From: Amphimallon solstitiale
Lineage: Eukaryota; Arthropoda; Insecta; Coleoptera; Scarabaeidae
Length of the DNA stretch: 64,000 nucleotides
NCBI GenBank assembly: GCA_963170755.1
Contig: CAUJHA010000370.1
Span: 1 to 64,000 of the forward strand
Reading direction: 5' to 3'
Positions 38,911-53,500 of the stretch are shown here, piece after piece. Position 1 is the stretch's first letter, and each line of letters opens with the position of its first letter. Both the position numbers and the translations under genes were made by a program. A model generated the notes under the pieces. It saw nothing but the letters and a program-made list of their open reading frames with translations. It was not told the DNA's origin and made no database searches.

Positions 38911-39797
38911 GATAGAACGTTTTGCTTTGAACGAGAGTGTTCCCAGTGAAAATCTGTATAAGATAGACCTATTAAATCCTGCTAAATATACATTTTTTCG
39001 AAACGAGAATGTAAAAGACCATTTAAATGCTGCTAAATCGACATTTTTTCCAAACTTTAATCGCGAATATCTCGGAAACGGTAAGAGATAGAACGTTTTT
39101 CTTTGAACGAGAGTGTTCCCAGTGAAAATCTGTATAAGATAGACCTATTAAATCCTGCTAAATATACATCTTTTCGAAACGAGAATGTTCAAAGACCATT
39201 TATATGCTGCTAAATCGACATTTTTTCGAAACTTTAATCGCGAATATCTCGGAAACGGTAAGAGATAGAACGTTTTCCTTTGAACGAGAGTGTTCCCAGT
39301 GAAAATCTGTATAAGATAGACCTATTAAATCCTGCTAAATATACATCTTTTCGAAACGAGAATGTTCAAAGACCATTTAAATGCTGCTAAATCGACATTT
39401 TTTCGAAACTTTAATCGCGAATATCTCGGAAACGGTAAGAGATAGAACGTTTTTCTTTGAACGAGAGTGTTGCCAGTGAAAATCTGTATAAGATAGACCT
39501 ATTAAATCCTGCTAAATATACATTTTTTCGAAACGAGAATGTTCAAAGACCATTTAAATGCTGCTAAATCGACATTTTTTCGAAACTTTAATCGCGAATA
39601 TCTCGGAAACGGTAAGAGATAGAACGTTTTTCTTTGAACGAGAGTGTTCCCAGTGAAAATCTGTATAAGATAGACCTATTAAATCCTGCTAAATATACAT
39701 TTTTTCGAAACGAGAATGTTCAAAGGCCATTTAAATGCTGCTAAATCGACATTTTTTCGAAACTTTAATCGCGAATATCTCGGAAACGGTAAGAGAT
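38030..39797 (+). repeat. Five-monomer tandem duplication (884-bp step)
   Basis: The five-unit order TTTTGC with GTAAAAG, two GTTCCC/CATCTT units, GTTGCC/CATTTT and GTTCCC/CATTTT occurs once at 33.43-34.32 kb but twice here, at about 38.03-38.91 and 38.91-39.80 kb. That explains why the offset to the upstream block changes from 4596 to 5480 bp (884 bp, five units less one base). Private changes in the second copy are TATATGC at about 39203 and TTTTCCTTTG at about 39277. Confidence 0.8.
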
Positions 39798-41000
39798 AGA
39801 ACGTTTTGCTTTGAACGAGAGTGTTGCCAGTGAAAATCTGTATAAGATAGACCTATTAAATCCTGCTAAATATACATTTTTTCGAAACGAGAATGTTCAA
39901 AGACCATTTAAATGCTGCTAAATCGACATTTTTTCGAAACTTTAATCGCGAATATCTCGGAAGCGGTAAGAGATAGAACGTTTTTCTTTGAACGAGAGTG
40001 TTCCCAGTGAAATCTGTATAAGATAGACCTATTAAATCCTGCTAAATATACATTTTTTCGAAACGAGAATGTTCAAAGACCATTTAAATGCTGCTAAATC
40101 GATATTTTTTCGAAACTTTAATCGCGAATATCTCGGAAACGGTAAGAGATAGAACGTTTTTCTTTGAACGAGAGTATTCCCAGTGAAAATCTGTATAAGA
40201 TAGACCTATTAAATCCTGCTAAATATACATCTTTTCGAAACGAGAATGTTCAAAGACCATTTAAATGCTGCTAAATCGACATTTTTTCGAAACTTTAATC
40301 GCGAATATCTCGGAAACGGTAAGAGATAGAACGTTTTGCTTTGAACGAGAGTGTTCCCAGTGAAAATCTGTATAAGATAGACCTATTAAATCCTGCTAAA
40401 TATACATTTTTTCGAAACGAGAATGTAAAAGACCATTTAAATGCTGCTAAATCGACATTTTTTCCAAACTTTAATCGCGAATATCTCGGAAACGGTAAGA
40501 GATAGAACGTTTTTCTTTGAACGAGAGTGTTCCCAGTGAAAATCTGTATAAGATAGACCTATTAAATCCTGCTAAATATACATCTTTTCGAAACGAGAAT
40601 GTTCAAAGACCATTTAAATGCTGCTAAATCGAAATTTTTTCGAAACTTTAATCGCGAATATCTCGGAAACGGTAAGAGATAGAACGTTTTTCTTTGAACG
40701 AGAGTGTTCCCAGTGAAAATCTGTATAAGATAGACCTATTAAATCCTGCTAAATATACATCTTTTCGAAACGAGAATGTTCAAAGACCATTTAAATGCTG
40801 CTAAATCGACATTTTTTCGAAACTTTAATCGCGAATATCTCGGAAACGGTAAGAGATAGAACGTTTTTCTTTGAACGAGAGTGTTGCCAGTGAAAATCTG
40901 TATAAGATAGACCTATTAAATCCTGCTAAATATACATTTTTTCGAAACGAGAATGTAAAAGACCATTTAAATGCTGCTAAATCGACATTTTTTCCAAACT
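39200..41000 (+). repeat. 24-monomer-spaced block, copy 1 (partner 43440-45240, 4242 bp)
   Basis: About ten monomers match the order at 43.44-45.24 kb; the GTAAAAG markers at 40422 and 44664 are 4242 bp apart. The shared order is GTTCCC/CATCTT, GTTGCC, GTTCCC, TTTTGC/GTTGCC, GTGAAATC, GTTCCC/CATCTT, TTTTGC with GTAAAAG, two GTTCCC/CATCTT units, GTTGCC. Private changes here are ATCGATATT at about 40103, GAGTATTCC at about 40175 and ATCGAAATT at about 40633. Confidence 0.65.
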
Positions 41001-43440
41001 TTAATCGCGAATATCTCGGAAACGGTAAGAGATAGAACGTTTTTCTTTGAACGAGAGTGTTCCCAGTGAAATCTGTATAAGATAGACCTATTAAATCCTG
41101 CTAAATATACATCTTTTCGAAACGAGAATGTTCAAAGACCATTTAAATGCTGCTAAATCGACATTTTTTCGAAACTTTAATCGCGAATATCTCGGAAACG
41201 GTAAGAGATAGAACGTTTTTCTTTGAACGAGAGTGTTGCCAGTGAAAGTCTGTATAAGATAGACCTATTAAATCCTGCTAAATATACATCTTTTCGAAAC
41301 GAGAATGTTCAAAGACCATTTAAATGCTGCTAAATCGACATTTTTTCGAAACTTTAATCGCGAATATCTCGGAAACGGTAAGAGATAGAACGTTTTTCTT
41401 TGAACGAGAGTGTTCCCAGTGAAAATCTGTATAAGATAGACCTATTAAATCCTGCTAAATATACATCTTTTCGAAACGAGAATGTTCAAAGACCATTTAA
41501 ATGCTGCTAAATCGACATTTTTTCGAAACTTTAATCGCGAATATCTCGGAAACGGTAAGAGATAGAACGTTTTTCTTTGAACGAGAGTGTTGCCAGTGAA
41601 AATCTGTATAAGATAGACCTATTAAATCCTGCTAAATATACATCTTTTCGAAACGAGAATGTTCAAAGACCATTTAAATGCTGCTAAATCGACATTTTTT
41701 CGAAACTTTAATCGCGAATATCTCGGAAACGGTAAGAGATAGAACGTTTTTCTTTGAACGAGAGTGTTGCCAGTGAAAATCTGTATAAGATAGACCTATT
41801 AAATCCTGCTAAATATACATCTTTTCGAAACGAGAATGTTCAAAGACCATTTAAATGCTGCTAAATCGACATTTTTTCGAAACTTTAATCGCGAATATCT
41901 CGGAAACGGTAAGAGATAGAACGTTTTTCTTTGAACGAGAGTGTTCCCAGTGAAAATCTGTATAAGATAGACCTATTAAATCCTGCTAAATATACATCTT
42001 TTCGAAACGAGAATGTTCAAAGACCATTTAAATGCTGCTAAATCGACATTTTTTCGAAACTTTAATCGCGAATATCTCGGAAACGGTAAGAGATAGAACG
42101 TTTTTCTTTGAACGAGAGTGTTCCCAGTGAAAATCTGTATAAGATAGACCTATTAAATCCTGCTAAATATACATCTTTTCGAAACGAGAATGTTCAAAGA
42201 CCATTTAAATGCTGCTAAATCGACATTTTTTCGAAACTTTAATCGCGAATATCTCGGAAACGGTAAGAGATAGAACGTTTTTCTTTGAACGAGAGTGTTG
42301 CCAGTGAAAATCTGTATAAGACAGACCTATTAAATCCTGCTAAATATACATTTTTTCGAAACGAGAATGTTCAAAGCCCATTTAAATGCTGCTAAATCGA
42401 CATTTTTTCGAAACTTTAATCGCGAATATCTCGGAAACGGTAAGAGATAGAACGTTTTTCTTTGAACGAGAGTGTTGCCAGTGAAAATCTGTATAAGATA
42501 GACCTATTAAATCCTGCTAAATATACATCTTTTCGAAACGAGAATGTTCAAAGACCATTTAAATGCTGCTAAATCGACATTTTTTCGAAACTTTAATCGC
42601 GAATATCTCGGAAACGGTAAGAGATAGAACGTTTTTCTTTGAACGATAGTGTTCCCAGTGAAAATCTGTATAAGATAGACCTATTAAATCCTGCTAAATA
42701 TACATCTTTTCGAAACGAGAATGTTCAAAGACCATTTAAATGCTGCTAAATCGACATTTTTTCGAAACTTTAATCGCGAATATCTCGGAAACGGTAAGAG
42801 ATAGAACGTTTTTCTTTGAACGAGAGTGTTGCCAGTGAAAATCTGTATAAGATAGACCTATTAAATCCTGCTAAATATACATTTTTTCGAAACGAGAATG
42901 TAAAAGACCATTTAAATGCTGCTAAATCGACATTTTTTCCAAACTTTAATCGCGAATATCTCGGAAACGGTAAGAGATAGAACGTTTTTCTTTGAACGAG
43001 AGTGTTCCCAGTGAAATCTGTATAAGATAGACCTATTAAATCCTGCTAAATATACATCTTTTCGAAACGAGAATGTTCAAAGACCATTTAAATGCTGCTA
43101 AATCGACATTTTTTCGAAACTTTAATCGCGAATATCTCGGAAACGGTAAGAGATAGAACGTTTTGCTTTGAACGAGAGTGTTCCCAGTGAAAATCTGTAT
43201 AAGGTAGACCTATTAAATCCTGCTAAATATACATCTTTTCGAAACGAGAATGTTCAAAGACCATTTAAATGCTGCTAAATCGACATTTTTTCGAAACTTT
43301 AATCGCGAATATCTCGGAAACGGTAAGAGATAGAACGTTTTTCTTTGAACGAGAGTGTTGCCAGTGAAAATCTGTATAAGATAGACCTATTAAATCCTGC
43401 TAAATATACATCTTTTCGAAACGAGAATGTTCAAAGACCA
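41000..43440 (+). repeat. Satellite run rich in CATCTT monomers
   Basis: About fourteen monomers in which CATCTT is the dominant state and GTTGCC and GTTCCC alternate. Private changes are GAAAGTCTG near 41249, GACAGACC at 42322, AAAGCCC at about 42377, GAACGATAG at 42647 and AAGGTAGACC at about 43204. The bases at 42322 and 42647 repeat changes seen at 26591 and 24089 but without matching flanking order, so they look like recurrent mutation or small conversion events. Confidence 0.7.
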
Positions 43441-45240
43441 TTTAAATGCTGCTAAATCGACATTTTTTCGAAACTTTAATCGCGAATATCTCGGAAACGG
43501 TAAGAGATAGAACGTTTTTCTTTGAACGAGAGTGTTCCCAGTGAAAATCTGTATAAGATAGACCTATTAAATCCTGCAAAATATACATCTTTTCGAAACG
43601 AGAATGTTCAAAGACCATTTAAATGCTGCTAAATCGACATTTTTTCGAAACTTTAATCGCGAATATCTCGGAAACGGTAAGAGATAGAACGTTTTTCTTT
43701 GAACGAGAGTGTTGCCAGTGAAAATCTGTATAAGATAGACCTATTAAATCCTGCTAAATATACATTTTTTCGAAACGAGAATGTTCAAAGACCATTTAAA
43801 TGCTGCTAAATCGACATTTTTTCGAAACTTTAATCGCGAATATCTCGGAAACGGTAAGAGATAGAACGTTTTTCTTTGAACGAGAGTGTTCCCAGTGAAA
43901 ATCTGTATAAGATAGACCTATTAAATCCTGCTAAATATACATTTTTTCGAAACGAGAATGTTCAAAGACCATTTAAATGCTGCTAAATCGACATTTTTTC
44001 GAAACTTTAATCGCGAATATCTCGGAAACGGTAAGAGATAGAACGTTTTGCTTTGAACGAGAGTGTTGCCAGTGAAAATCTGTATAAGATGGACCTATTA
44101 AATCCTGCTAAATATACATTTTTTCGAAACGAGAATGTTCAAAGACCATTTAAATGCTGCTAAATCGACATTTTTTCGAAACTTTAATCGCGAATATCTC
44201 GGAAACGGTAAGAGATAGAACGTTTTTCTTTGAACGAGAGTGTTCCCAGTGAAATCTGTATAAGATAGACCTATTAAATCCTGCTAAATATACATTTTTT
44301 CGAAACGAGAATGTTCAAAGACCATTTAAATGCTGCTAAATCGACATTTTTTCGAAACTTTAATCGCGAATATCTCGGAAACGGTAAGAGATAGAACGTT
44401 TTTCTTTGAACGAGAGTGTTCCCAGTGAAAATCTGTATAAGATAGACCTATTAAATCCTGCTAAATATACATCTTTTCGAAACGAGAATGTTCAAAGACC
44501 ATTTAAATGCTGCTAAATCGACATTTTTTCGAAACTTTAATCGCGAATATCTCGGAAACGGTAAGAGATAGAACGTTTTGCTTTGAACGAGAGTGTTCCC
44601 AGTGAAAATCTGTATAAGATAGACCTATTAAATCCTGCTAAATATACATTTTTTCGAAACGAGAATGTAAAAGACCATTTAAATGCTGCTAAATCGACAT
44701 TTTTTCCAAACTTTAATCGCGAATATCTCGGAAACGGTAAGAGATAGAACGTTTTTCTTTGAACGAGAGTGTTCCCAGTGAAAATCTGTATAAGATAGAC
44801 CTATTAAATCCTGCTAAATATACATCTTTTCGAAACGAGAATGTTCAAAGACCATTTAAATGCTGCTAAATCGACATTTTTTCGAAACTTTAATCGCGAA
44901 TATCTCGGAAACGGTAAGAGATAGAACGTTTTTCTTTGAACGAGAGTGTTCCCAGTGAAAATCTGTATAAGATAGACCTATTAAATCCTGCTAAATATAC
45001 ATCTTTTCGAAACGAGAATGTTCAAAGACCATTTAAATGCTGCTAAATCGACATTTTTTCGAAACTTTAATCGCGAATATCTCGGAAACGGTAAGAGATG
45101 GAACGTTTTTCTTTGAACGAGAGTGTTGCCAGTGAAAATCTGTATAAGATAGACCTATTAAATCCTGCTAAATATACATTTTTTCGAAACGAGAATGTTC
45201 AAAGACCATTTAAATGCTGCTAAATCGACATTTTTTCGAA
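43440..45240 (+). repeat. 24-monomer-spaced block, copy 2 (partner 39200-41000)
   Basis: Matches the ten-unit order of 39.2-41.0 kb at an offset of 4242 bp. It carries GATGGAACG at 45100, shared with 50399 in the following 29-mer system, and GATGGACC at about 44091, which is private. Confidence 0.65.
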
Positions 45241-45399
45241 ACTTTAATCGCGAATATCTCGGAAACGGTAAGAGATAGAACGTTTTTCTTTGAACGAGAG
45301 TGTTCCCAGTGAAAATCTGTATAAGATAGACCTATTAAATCCTGCTAAATATACATCTTTTCGAAACGAGAATGTTCAAAGACCATTTAAATGCTGCTA

Positions 45400-48300
45400 A
45401 ATCGAAATTTTTTCCAAACTTTAATCGCGAATATCTCGGAAACGGTAAGAGATAGAACGTTTTTCTTTGAACGAGAGTGTTCCCAGTGAAATCTGTATAA
45501 GATAGACCTATTAAATCCTGCTAAATATACATCTTTTCGAAACGAGAATGTTCAAAGACCATTTAAATGCGGCTAAATCGACATTTTTTCGAAACTTTAA
45601 TCGCGAATATCTCGGAAACGGTAAGAGGTAGAACGTTTTGCTTTGAACGAGAGTGTTCCCAGTGAAAATCTGTATAAGATAGACCTATTAAATCCTGCTA
45701 AATATACATTTTTTCGAAACGAGAATGTAAAAGACCATTTAAATGCTGCTAAATCGACATTTTTTCCAAACTTTAATCGCGAATATCTCGGAAACGGTAA
45801 GAGATAGAACGTTTTTCTTTGAACGAGAGTGTTCCCAGTGAAAATCTGTATAAGATAGACCTATTAAATCCTGCTAAATATACATCTTTTCGAAACGAGA
45901 ATGTTCAAAGACCATTTAAATGCTGCTAAATCGACATTTTTTCGAAACTTTAATCGCGAATATCTCGGAAACGGTAAGAGATAGAACGTTTTGCTTTGAA
46001 CGAGAGTGTTGCCAGTGAAAATCTGTATAAGATAGACCTATTAAATCCTGCTAAATATACATCTTTTCGAAACGAGAATGTTCAAAGGCCATTTAAATGC
46101 TGCTAAATCGACATTTTTTCGAAACTTTAATCGCGAATATCTCGGAAACGGTAAGAGATAGAACGTTTTTCTTTGAACGAGAGTGTTGCCAGTGAAAATC
46201 TGTATAAGATAGACCTATTAAATCCTGCTAAATATACATTTTTTCGAAACGAGAATGTTCAAAGACCATTTAAATGCTGCTAAATCGACATTTTTTCGAA
46301 ACTTTAATCGCGAATATCTCGGAAACGGTAAGAGATAGAACGTTTTGCTTTGAACGAGAGTGTTCCCAGTGAAATCTGTATAAGATAGACCTATTAAATC
46401 CTGCTAAATATACATCTTTTCGAAACGAGAATGTTCAAAGACCATTTAAATGCTGCTAAATCGACATTTTTACGAAACTTTAATCGCGAATATCTCGGAA
46501 ACGGTAAGAGATAGAACGTTTTGCTTTGAACGAGAGTGTTCCCAGTGAAAATCTGTATAAGATAGACCTATTAAATCCTGCTAAATATACATCTATTCGA
46601 AACGAGAATGTTCAAAGACCATTTAAATGCTGCTAAATCGACATTTTTTCGAAACTTTAATCGCGAATATCTCGGAAACGGTAAGAGATAGAACGTTTTT
46701 CTTTGAACGAGAGTGTTCCCAGTGAAAATCTGTATAAGATAGACCTATTAAATCCTGCTAAATATACATCTTTTCGAAACGAGAATGTTCAAAGACCATT
46801 TAAATGCTGCTAAATCGACATTTTTTCGAAACTTTAATCGCGAATATCTCGGAAACGGTAAGAGATAGAACGTTTTTCTTTGAACGAGAGTGTTCCCAGT
46901 GAAAATCTGTATAAGATAGACCTATTAAATCCTGCTAAATATACATCTTTTCGAAACGAGAATGTTCAAAGACCATTTAAATGCTGCTAAATCGACATTT
47001 TTTCGAAACTTTAATCGCGAATATCTCGGAAACGGTAAGAGATAGAACGTTTTTCTTTGAACGAGAGTGTTGCCAGTGAAAATCTGTATAAGATAGACCT
47101 ATTAAATCCTGCTAAATATACATTTTTTCGAAACGAGAATGTAAAAGACCATTTAAATGCTGCTAAATCGACATTTTTTCCAAACTTTAATCGCGAATAT
47201 CTCGGAAACGGTAAGAGATAGAACGTTTTTCTTTGAACGAGAGTGTTCCCAGTGAAATCTGTATAAGATAGACCTATTAAATCCTGCTAAATATACATCT
47301 TTTCGAAACGAGAATGTTCAAAGACCATTTAAATGCTGCTAAATCGACATTTTTTCGAAACTTTAATCGCGAATATCTCGGAAACGGTAAGAGATAGAAC
47401 GTTTTGCTTTGAACGAGAGTGTTGCCAGTGAAAATCTGTATAAGATAGACCTATTAAATCCTGCTAAATATACATTTTTTCGAAACGAGAATGTTCAAAG
47501 ACCATTTAAATGCTGCTAAATCGACATTTTTTCGAAACTTTAATCGCGAATATCTCGGAAACGGTAAGAGATAGAACGTTTTGCTTTGAACGAGAGTGTT
47601 CCCAGTGAAAATCTGTATAAGATAGACCTATTAAATCCTGCTAAATATACATTTTTTCGAAACGAGAATGTAAAAGACCATTTAAATGCTGCTAAATCGA
47701 CATTTTTTCCAAACTTTAATCGCGAATATCTCGGAAACGGTAAGAGATAGAACGTTTTTCTTTGAACGAGAGTGTTCCCAGTGAAAATCTGTATAAGATA
47801 GACCTATTAAATCCTGCTAAATATACATTTTTTCGAAACGAGAATGTTCAAAGACCATTTAAATGCTGCTAAATCGACATTTTTTCGAAACTTTAATCGC
47901 GAATATCTCGGAAACGGTAAGAGATAGAACGTTTTTCTTTGAACGAGAGTGTTGCCAGTGAAAATCTGTATAAGATAGACCTATTAAATCCTGCTAAATA
48001 TACATTTTTTCGAAACGAGAATGTTCAAAGACCATTTAAATGCTGCTAAATCGACATTTTTTCGAAACTTTAATCGCGAATATCTCGGAAACGGTAAGAG
48101 ATAGAACGTTTTTCTTTGAACGAGAGTGTTCCCAGTGAAATCTGTATAAGATAGACCTATTAAATCCTGCTAAATATACATTTTTTCGAAACGAGAATGT
48201 TCAAAGACCATTTAAATGCTGCTAAATCGACATTTTTTCGAAACTTTAATCGCGAATATCTCGGAAACGGTAAGAGATAGAACGTTTTTCTTTGAACGAG

Positions 48301-48540
48301 AGTGTTCCCAGTGAAAATCTGTATAAGATAGACCTATTAAATCCTGCTAAATATACATTTTTTCGAAACGAGAATGTTCAAAGACCATTTAAATGCTGCT
48401 AAATCGACATTTTTTCGAAACTTTAATCGCGAATATCTCGGAAACGGTAAGAGATAGAACGTTTTGCTTTGAACGAGAGTGTTGCCAGTGAAAATCTGTA
48501 TAAGATAGACCTATTAAATCCTGCTAAATATACATTTTTT
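45400..48540 (+). repeat. 29-monomer higher-order repeat, copy 1 (5121 bp period)
   Basis: Four rare markers recur exactly 5121 bp downstream: GCGGCTAAAT at 45571 (50692), AAGAGGTAG at 45628 (50749), ATTTTTACG at 46472 (51593) and CATCTATT at 46595 (51716). The common-variant order agrees to about 48.5 kb. The marker at 45100 has its partner at 50399 (offset 5299), so one monomer near 45.3 kb (a unit with ATCGAAATT at about 45404) is missing from the other copy. Confidence 0.88.
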
Positions 48541-50520
48541 CGAAACGAGAATGTTCAAAGACCATTTAAATGCTGCTAAATCGACATTTTTTCGAAACTT
48601 TAATCGCGAATATTTCGGAAACGGTAAGAGATAGAACGTTTTTCTTTGAACGAGAGTGTTCCCAGTGAAATCTGTATAAGATAGACCTATTAAATCCTGC
48701 TAAATATACATTTTTTCGAAACGAGAATGTTCAAAGACCATTTAAATGCTGCTAAATCGACATTTTTTCGAAACTTTAATCGCGAATATCTCGGAAACGG
48801 TAAGAGATAGAACGTTTTTCTTTGAACGAGAGTGTTCCCAGTGAAAATCTGTATAAGATAGACCTATTAAATCCTGCTAAATATACATTTTTTCGAAACG
48901 AGAATGTTCAAAGACCATTTAAATGCTGCTAAATCGACATTTTTTCGAAACTTTAATCGCGAATATCTCGGAAACGGTAAGAGATAGAACGTTTTTCTTT
49001 GAACGAGAGTGTTCCCAGTGAAATCTGTATAAGATAGACCTATTAAATCCTGCTAAATATACATTTTTTCGAAACGAGAATGTTCAAAGACCATTTAAAT
49101 GCTGCTAAATCGACATTTTTTCGAAACTTTAATCGCGAATATCTCGGAAACGGTAAGAGATAGAACGTTTTGCTTTGAACGAGAGTGTTCCCAGTGAAAA
49201 TCTGTATAAGATAGACCTATTAAATCCTGCTAAATATACATTTTTTCGAAACGAGAATGTTCAAAGGCCATTTAAATGCTGCTAAATCGACATTTTTTCG
49301 AAACTTTAATCGCGAATATCTCGGAAACGGTAAGAGATAGAACGTTTTTCTTTGAACGAGAGTGTTCCCAGTGAAAATCTGTATAAGATAGACCTATTAA
49401 ATCCTGCTAAATATACATCTTTTCGAAACGAGAATGTTCAAAGGCCATTTAAATGCTGCTAAATCGACATTTTTTCGAAACTTTAATCGCGAATATCTCG
49501 GAAACGGTAAGAGATAGAACGTTTTTCTTTGAACGAGAGTGTTCCCAGTGAAATCTGTATAAGATAGACCTATTAAATCCTGCTAAATATACATTTTTTC
49601 GAAACGAGAATGTTCAAAGACCATTTAAATGCTGCTAAATCGACATTTTTTCGAAACTTTAATCACGAATATCTCGGAAACGGTAAGAGATAGAACGTTT
49701 TTCTTTGAACGAGAGTGTTCCCAGTGAAAATCTGTATAAGATAGACCTATTAAATCCTGCTAAATATACATTTTTTCGAAACGAGAATGTTCAAAGACCA
49801 TTTAAATGCTGCTAAATCGACATTTTTTCGAAACTTTAATCGCGAATATCTCGGAAACGGTAAGAGATAGAACGTTTTTCTTTGAACGAGAGTGTTCCCA
49901 GTGAAATCTGTATAAGATAGACCTATTAAATCCTGCTAAATATACATTTTTTCGAAACGAGAATGTTCAAAGACCATTTAAATGCTGCTAAATCGACATT
50001 TTTTCGAAACTTTAATCGCGAATATCTCGGAAACGGTAAGAGATAGAACGTTTTGCTTTGAACGAGAGTGTTGCCAGTGAAAATCTGTATAAGATAGACC
50101 TATTAAATCCTGCTAAATATACATCTTTTCGAAACGAGAATGTTCAAAGACCATTTAAATGCTGCTAAATCGACATTTTTTCGAAACTTTAATCGCGAAT
50201 ATCTCGGAAACGGTAAGAGATAGAACGTTTTTCTTTGAACGAGAGTGTTCCCAGTGAAAATCTGTATAAGATAGACCTATTAAATCCTGCTAAATATACA
50301 TCTTTTCGAAACGAGAATGTTCAAAGACCATTTAAATGCTGCTAAATCGACATTTTTTCGAAACTTTAATCGCGAATATCTCGGAAACGGTAAGAGATGG
50401 AACGTTTTTCTTTGAACGAGAGTGTTGCCAGTGAAAATCTGTATAAGATAGACCTATTAAATCCTGCTAAATATACATTTTTTCGAAACGAGAATGTAAA
50501 AGACCATTTAAATGCTGCTA
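48540..50520 (+). repeat. Satellite run with alternating GTTCCC and GTGAAATC monomers
   Basis: A stretch where type C (GTGAAATC) units occur every second or third monomer, with a 530-bp three-unit step visible at 48.1-48.8 kb. It lies between the two copies of the 29-mer block. Private changes are TATTTCGG at about 48614 and TAATCACG at 49665; the latter is also seen at 13971, 33230 and 37826 in other contexts. Confidence 0.7.
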
Positions 50521-53500
50521 AATCGACATTTTTTCCAAACTTTAATCGCGAATATCTCGGAAACGGTAAGAGATAGAACGTTTTTCTTTGAACGAGAGTG
50601 TTCCCAGTGAAATCTGTATAAGATAGACCTATTAAATCCTGCTAAATATACATCTTTTCGAAACGAGAATGTTCAAAGACCATTTAAATGCGGCTAAATC
50701 GACATTTTTTCGAAACTTTAATCGCGAATATCTCGGAAACGGTAAGAGGTAGAACGTTTTGCTTTGAACGAGAGTGTTCCCAGTGAAAATCTGTATAAGA
50801 TAGACCTATTAAATCCTGCTAAATATACATTTTTTCGAAACGAGAATGTAAAAGACCATTTAAATGCTGCTAAATCGACATTTTTTCCAAACTTTAATCG
50901 CGAATATCTCGGAAACGGTAAGAGATAGAACGTTTTTCTTTGAACGAGAGTGTTCCCAGTGAAAATCTGTATAAGATAGACCTATTAAATCCTGCTAAAT
51001 ATACATCTTTTCGAAACGAGAATGTTCAAAGACCATTTAAATGCTGCTAAATCGACATTTTTTCGAAACTTTAATCGCGAATATCTCGGAAACGGTAAGA
51101 GATAGAACGTTTTGCTTTGAACGAGAGTGTTGCCAGTGAAAATCTGTATAAGATAGACCTATTAAATCCTGCTAAATATACATCTTTTCGAAACGAGAAT
51201 GTTCAAAGGCCATTTAAATGCTGCTAAATCGACATTTTTTCGAAACTTTAATCGCGAATATCTCGGAAACGGTAAGAGATAGAACGTTTTTCTTTGAACG
51301 AGAGTGTTGCCAGTGAAAATCTGTATAAGATAGACCTATTAAATCCTGCTAAATATACATTTTTTCGAAACGAGAATGTTCAAAGACCATTTAAATGCTG
51401 CTAAATCGACATTTTTTCGAAACTTTAATCGCGAATATCTCGGAAACGGTAAGAGATAGAACGTTTTGCTTTGAACGAGAGTGTTCCCAGTGAAATCTGT
51501 ATAAGATAGACCTATTAAATCCTGCTAAATATACATCTTTTCGAAACGAGAATGTTCAAAGACCATTTAAATGCTGCTAAATCGACATTTTTACGAAACT
51601 TTAATCGCGAATATCTCGGAAACGGTAAGAGATAGAACGTTTTGCTTTGAACGAGAGTGTTCCCAGTGAAAATCTGTATAAGATAGACCTATTAAATCCT
51701 GCTAAATATACATCTATTCGAAACGAGAATGTTCAAAGACCATTTAAATGCTGCTAAATCGACATTTTTTCGAAACTTTAATCGCGAATATCTCGGAAAC
51801 GGTAAGAGATAGAACGTTTTTCTTTGAACGAGAGTGTTCCCAGTGAAAATCTGTATAAGATAGACCTATTAAATCCTGCTAAATATACATCTTTTCGAAA
51901 CGAGAATGTTCAAAGACCATTTAAATGCTGCTAAATCGACATTTTTTCGAAACTTTAATCGCGAATATCTCGGAAACGGTAAGAGATAGAACGTTTTTCT
52001 TTGAACGAGAGTGTTCCCAGTGAAAATCTGTATAAGATAGACCTATTAAATCCTGCTAAATATACATCTTTTCGAAACGAGAATGTTCAAAGACCATTTA
52101 AATGCTGCTAAATCGACATTTTTTCGAAACTTTAATCGCGAATATCTCGGAAACGGTAAGAGATAGAACGTTTTTCTTTGAACGAGAGTGTTGCCAGTGA
52201 AAATCTGTATAAGATAGACCTATTAAATCCTGCTAAATATACATTTTTTCGAAACGAGAATGTAAAAGACCATTTAAATGCTGCTAAATCGACATTTTTT
52301 CCAAACTTTAATCGCGAATATCTCGGAAACGGTAAGAGATAGAACGTTTTTCTTTGAACGAGAGTGTTCCCAGTGAAATCTGTATAAGATAGACCTATTA
52401 AATCCTGCTAAATATACATCTTTTCGAAACGAGAATGTTCAAAGACCATTTAAATGCTGCTAAATCGACATTTTTTCGAAACTTTAATCGCGAATATCTC
52501 GGAAACGGTAAGAGATAGAACGTTTTGCTTTGAACGAGAGTGTTGCCAGTGAAAATCTGTATAAGATAGACCTATTAAATCCTGCTAAATATACATTTTT
52601 TCGAAACGAGAATGTTCAAAGACCATTTAAATGCTGCTAAATCGACATTTTTTCGAAATTTTAATCGCGAATATCTCGGAAACGGTAAGAGATAGAACGT
52701 TTTGCTTTGAACGAGAGTGTTCCCAGTGAAAATCTGTATAAGATAGACCTATTAAATCCTGCTAAATATACATTTTTTCGAAACGAGAATGTAAAAGACC
52801 ATTTAAATGCTGCTAAATCGACATTTTTTCCAAACTTTAATCGCGAATATCTCGGAAACGGTAAGAGATAGAACGTTTTTCTTTGAACGAGAGTGTTCCC
52901 AGTGAAAATCTGTATAAGATAGACCTATTAAATCCTGCTAAATATACATTTTTTCGAAACGAGAATGTTCAAAGACCATTTAAATGCTGCTAAATCGACA
53001 TTTTTTCGAAACTTTAATCGCGAATATCTCGGAAACGGTAAGAGATAGAACGTTTTTCTTTGAACGAGAGTGTTGCCAGTGAAAATCTGTATAAGATAGA
53101 CCTATTAAATCCTGCTAAATATACATTTTTTCGAAACGAGAATGTTCAAAGACCATTTAAATGCTGCTAAATCGACATTTTTTCGAAACTTTAATCGCGA
53201 ATATCTCGGAAACGGTAAGAGATAGAACGTTTTTCTTTGAACGAGAGTGTTCCCAGTGAAATCTGTATAAGATAGACCTATTAAATCCTGCTAAATATAC
53301 ATTTTTTCGAAACGAGAATGTTCAAAGACCATTTAAATGCTGCTAAATCGACATTTTTTCGAAACTTTAATCGCGAATATCTCGGAAACGGTAAGAGATA
53401 GAACGTTTTTCTTTGAACGAGAGTGTTCCCAGTGAAAATCTGTATAAGATAGACCTATTAAATCCTGCTAAATATACATTTTTTCGAAACGAGAATGTTC

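Noticed and set aside
26591..42322. GACAGACC at 42322 as a third copy of the 26591/30831 block
   Set aside because: The unit at 42322 has GTTGCC and CATTTT with AAAGCCC nearby, unlike the GTTCCC/CATCTT context at 26591 and 30831.
24089..42647. Shared GAACGATAG change at 24089 and 42647 as evidence of a block copy
   Set aside because: The neighbouring variant order differs and no other marker shares the 18558-bp offset, so independent mutation or a short conversion is as likely.
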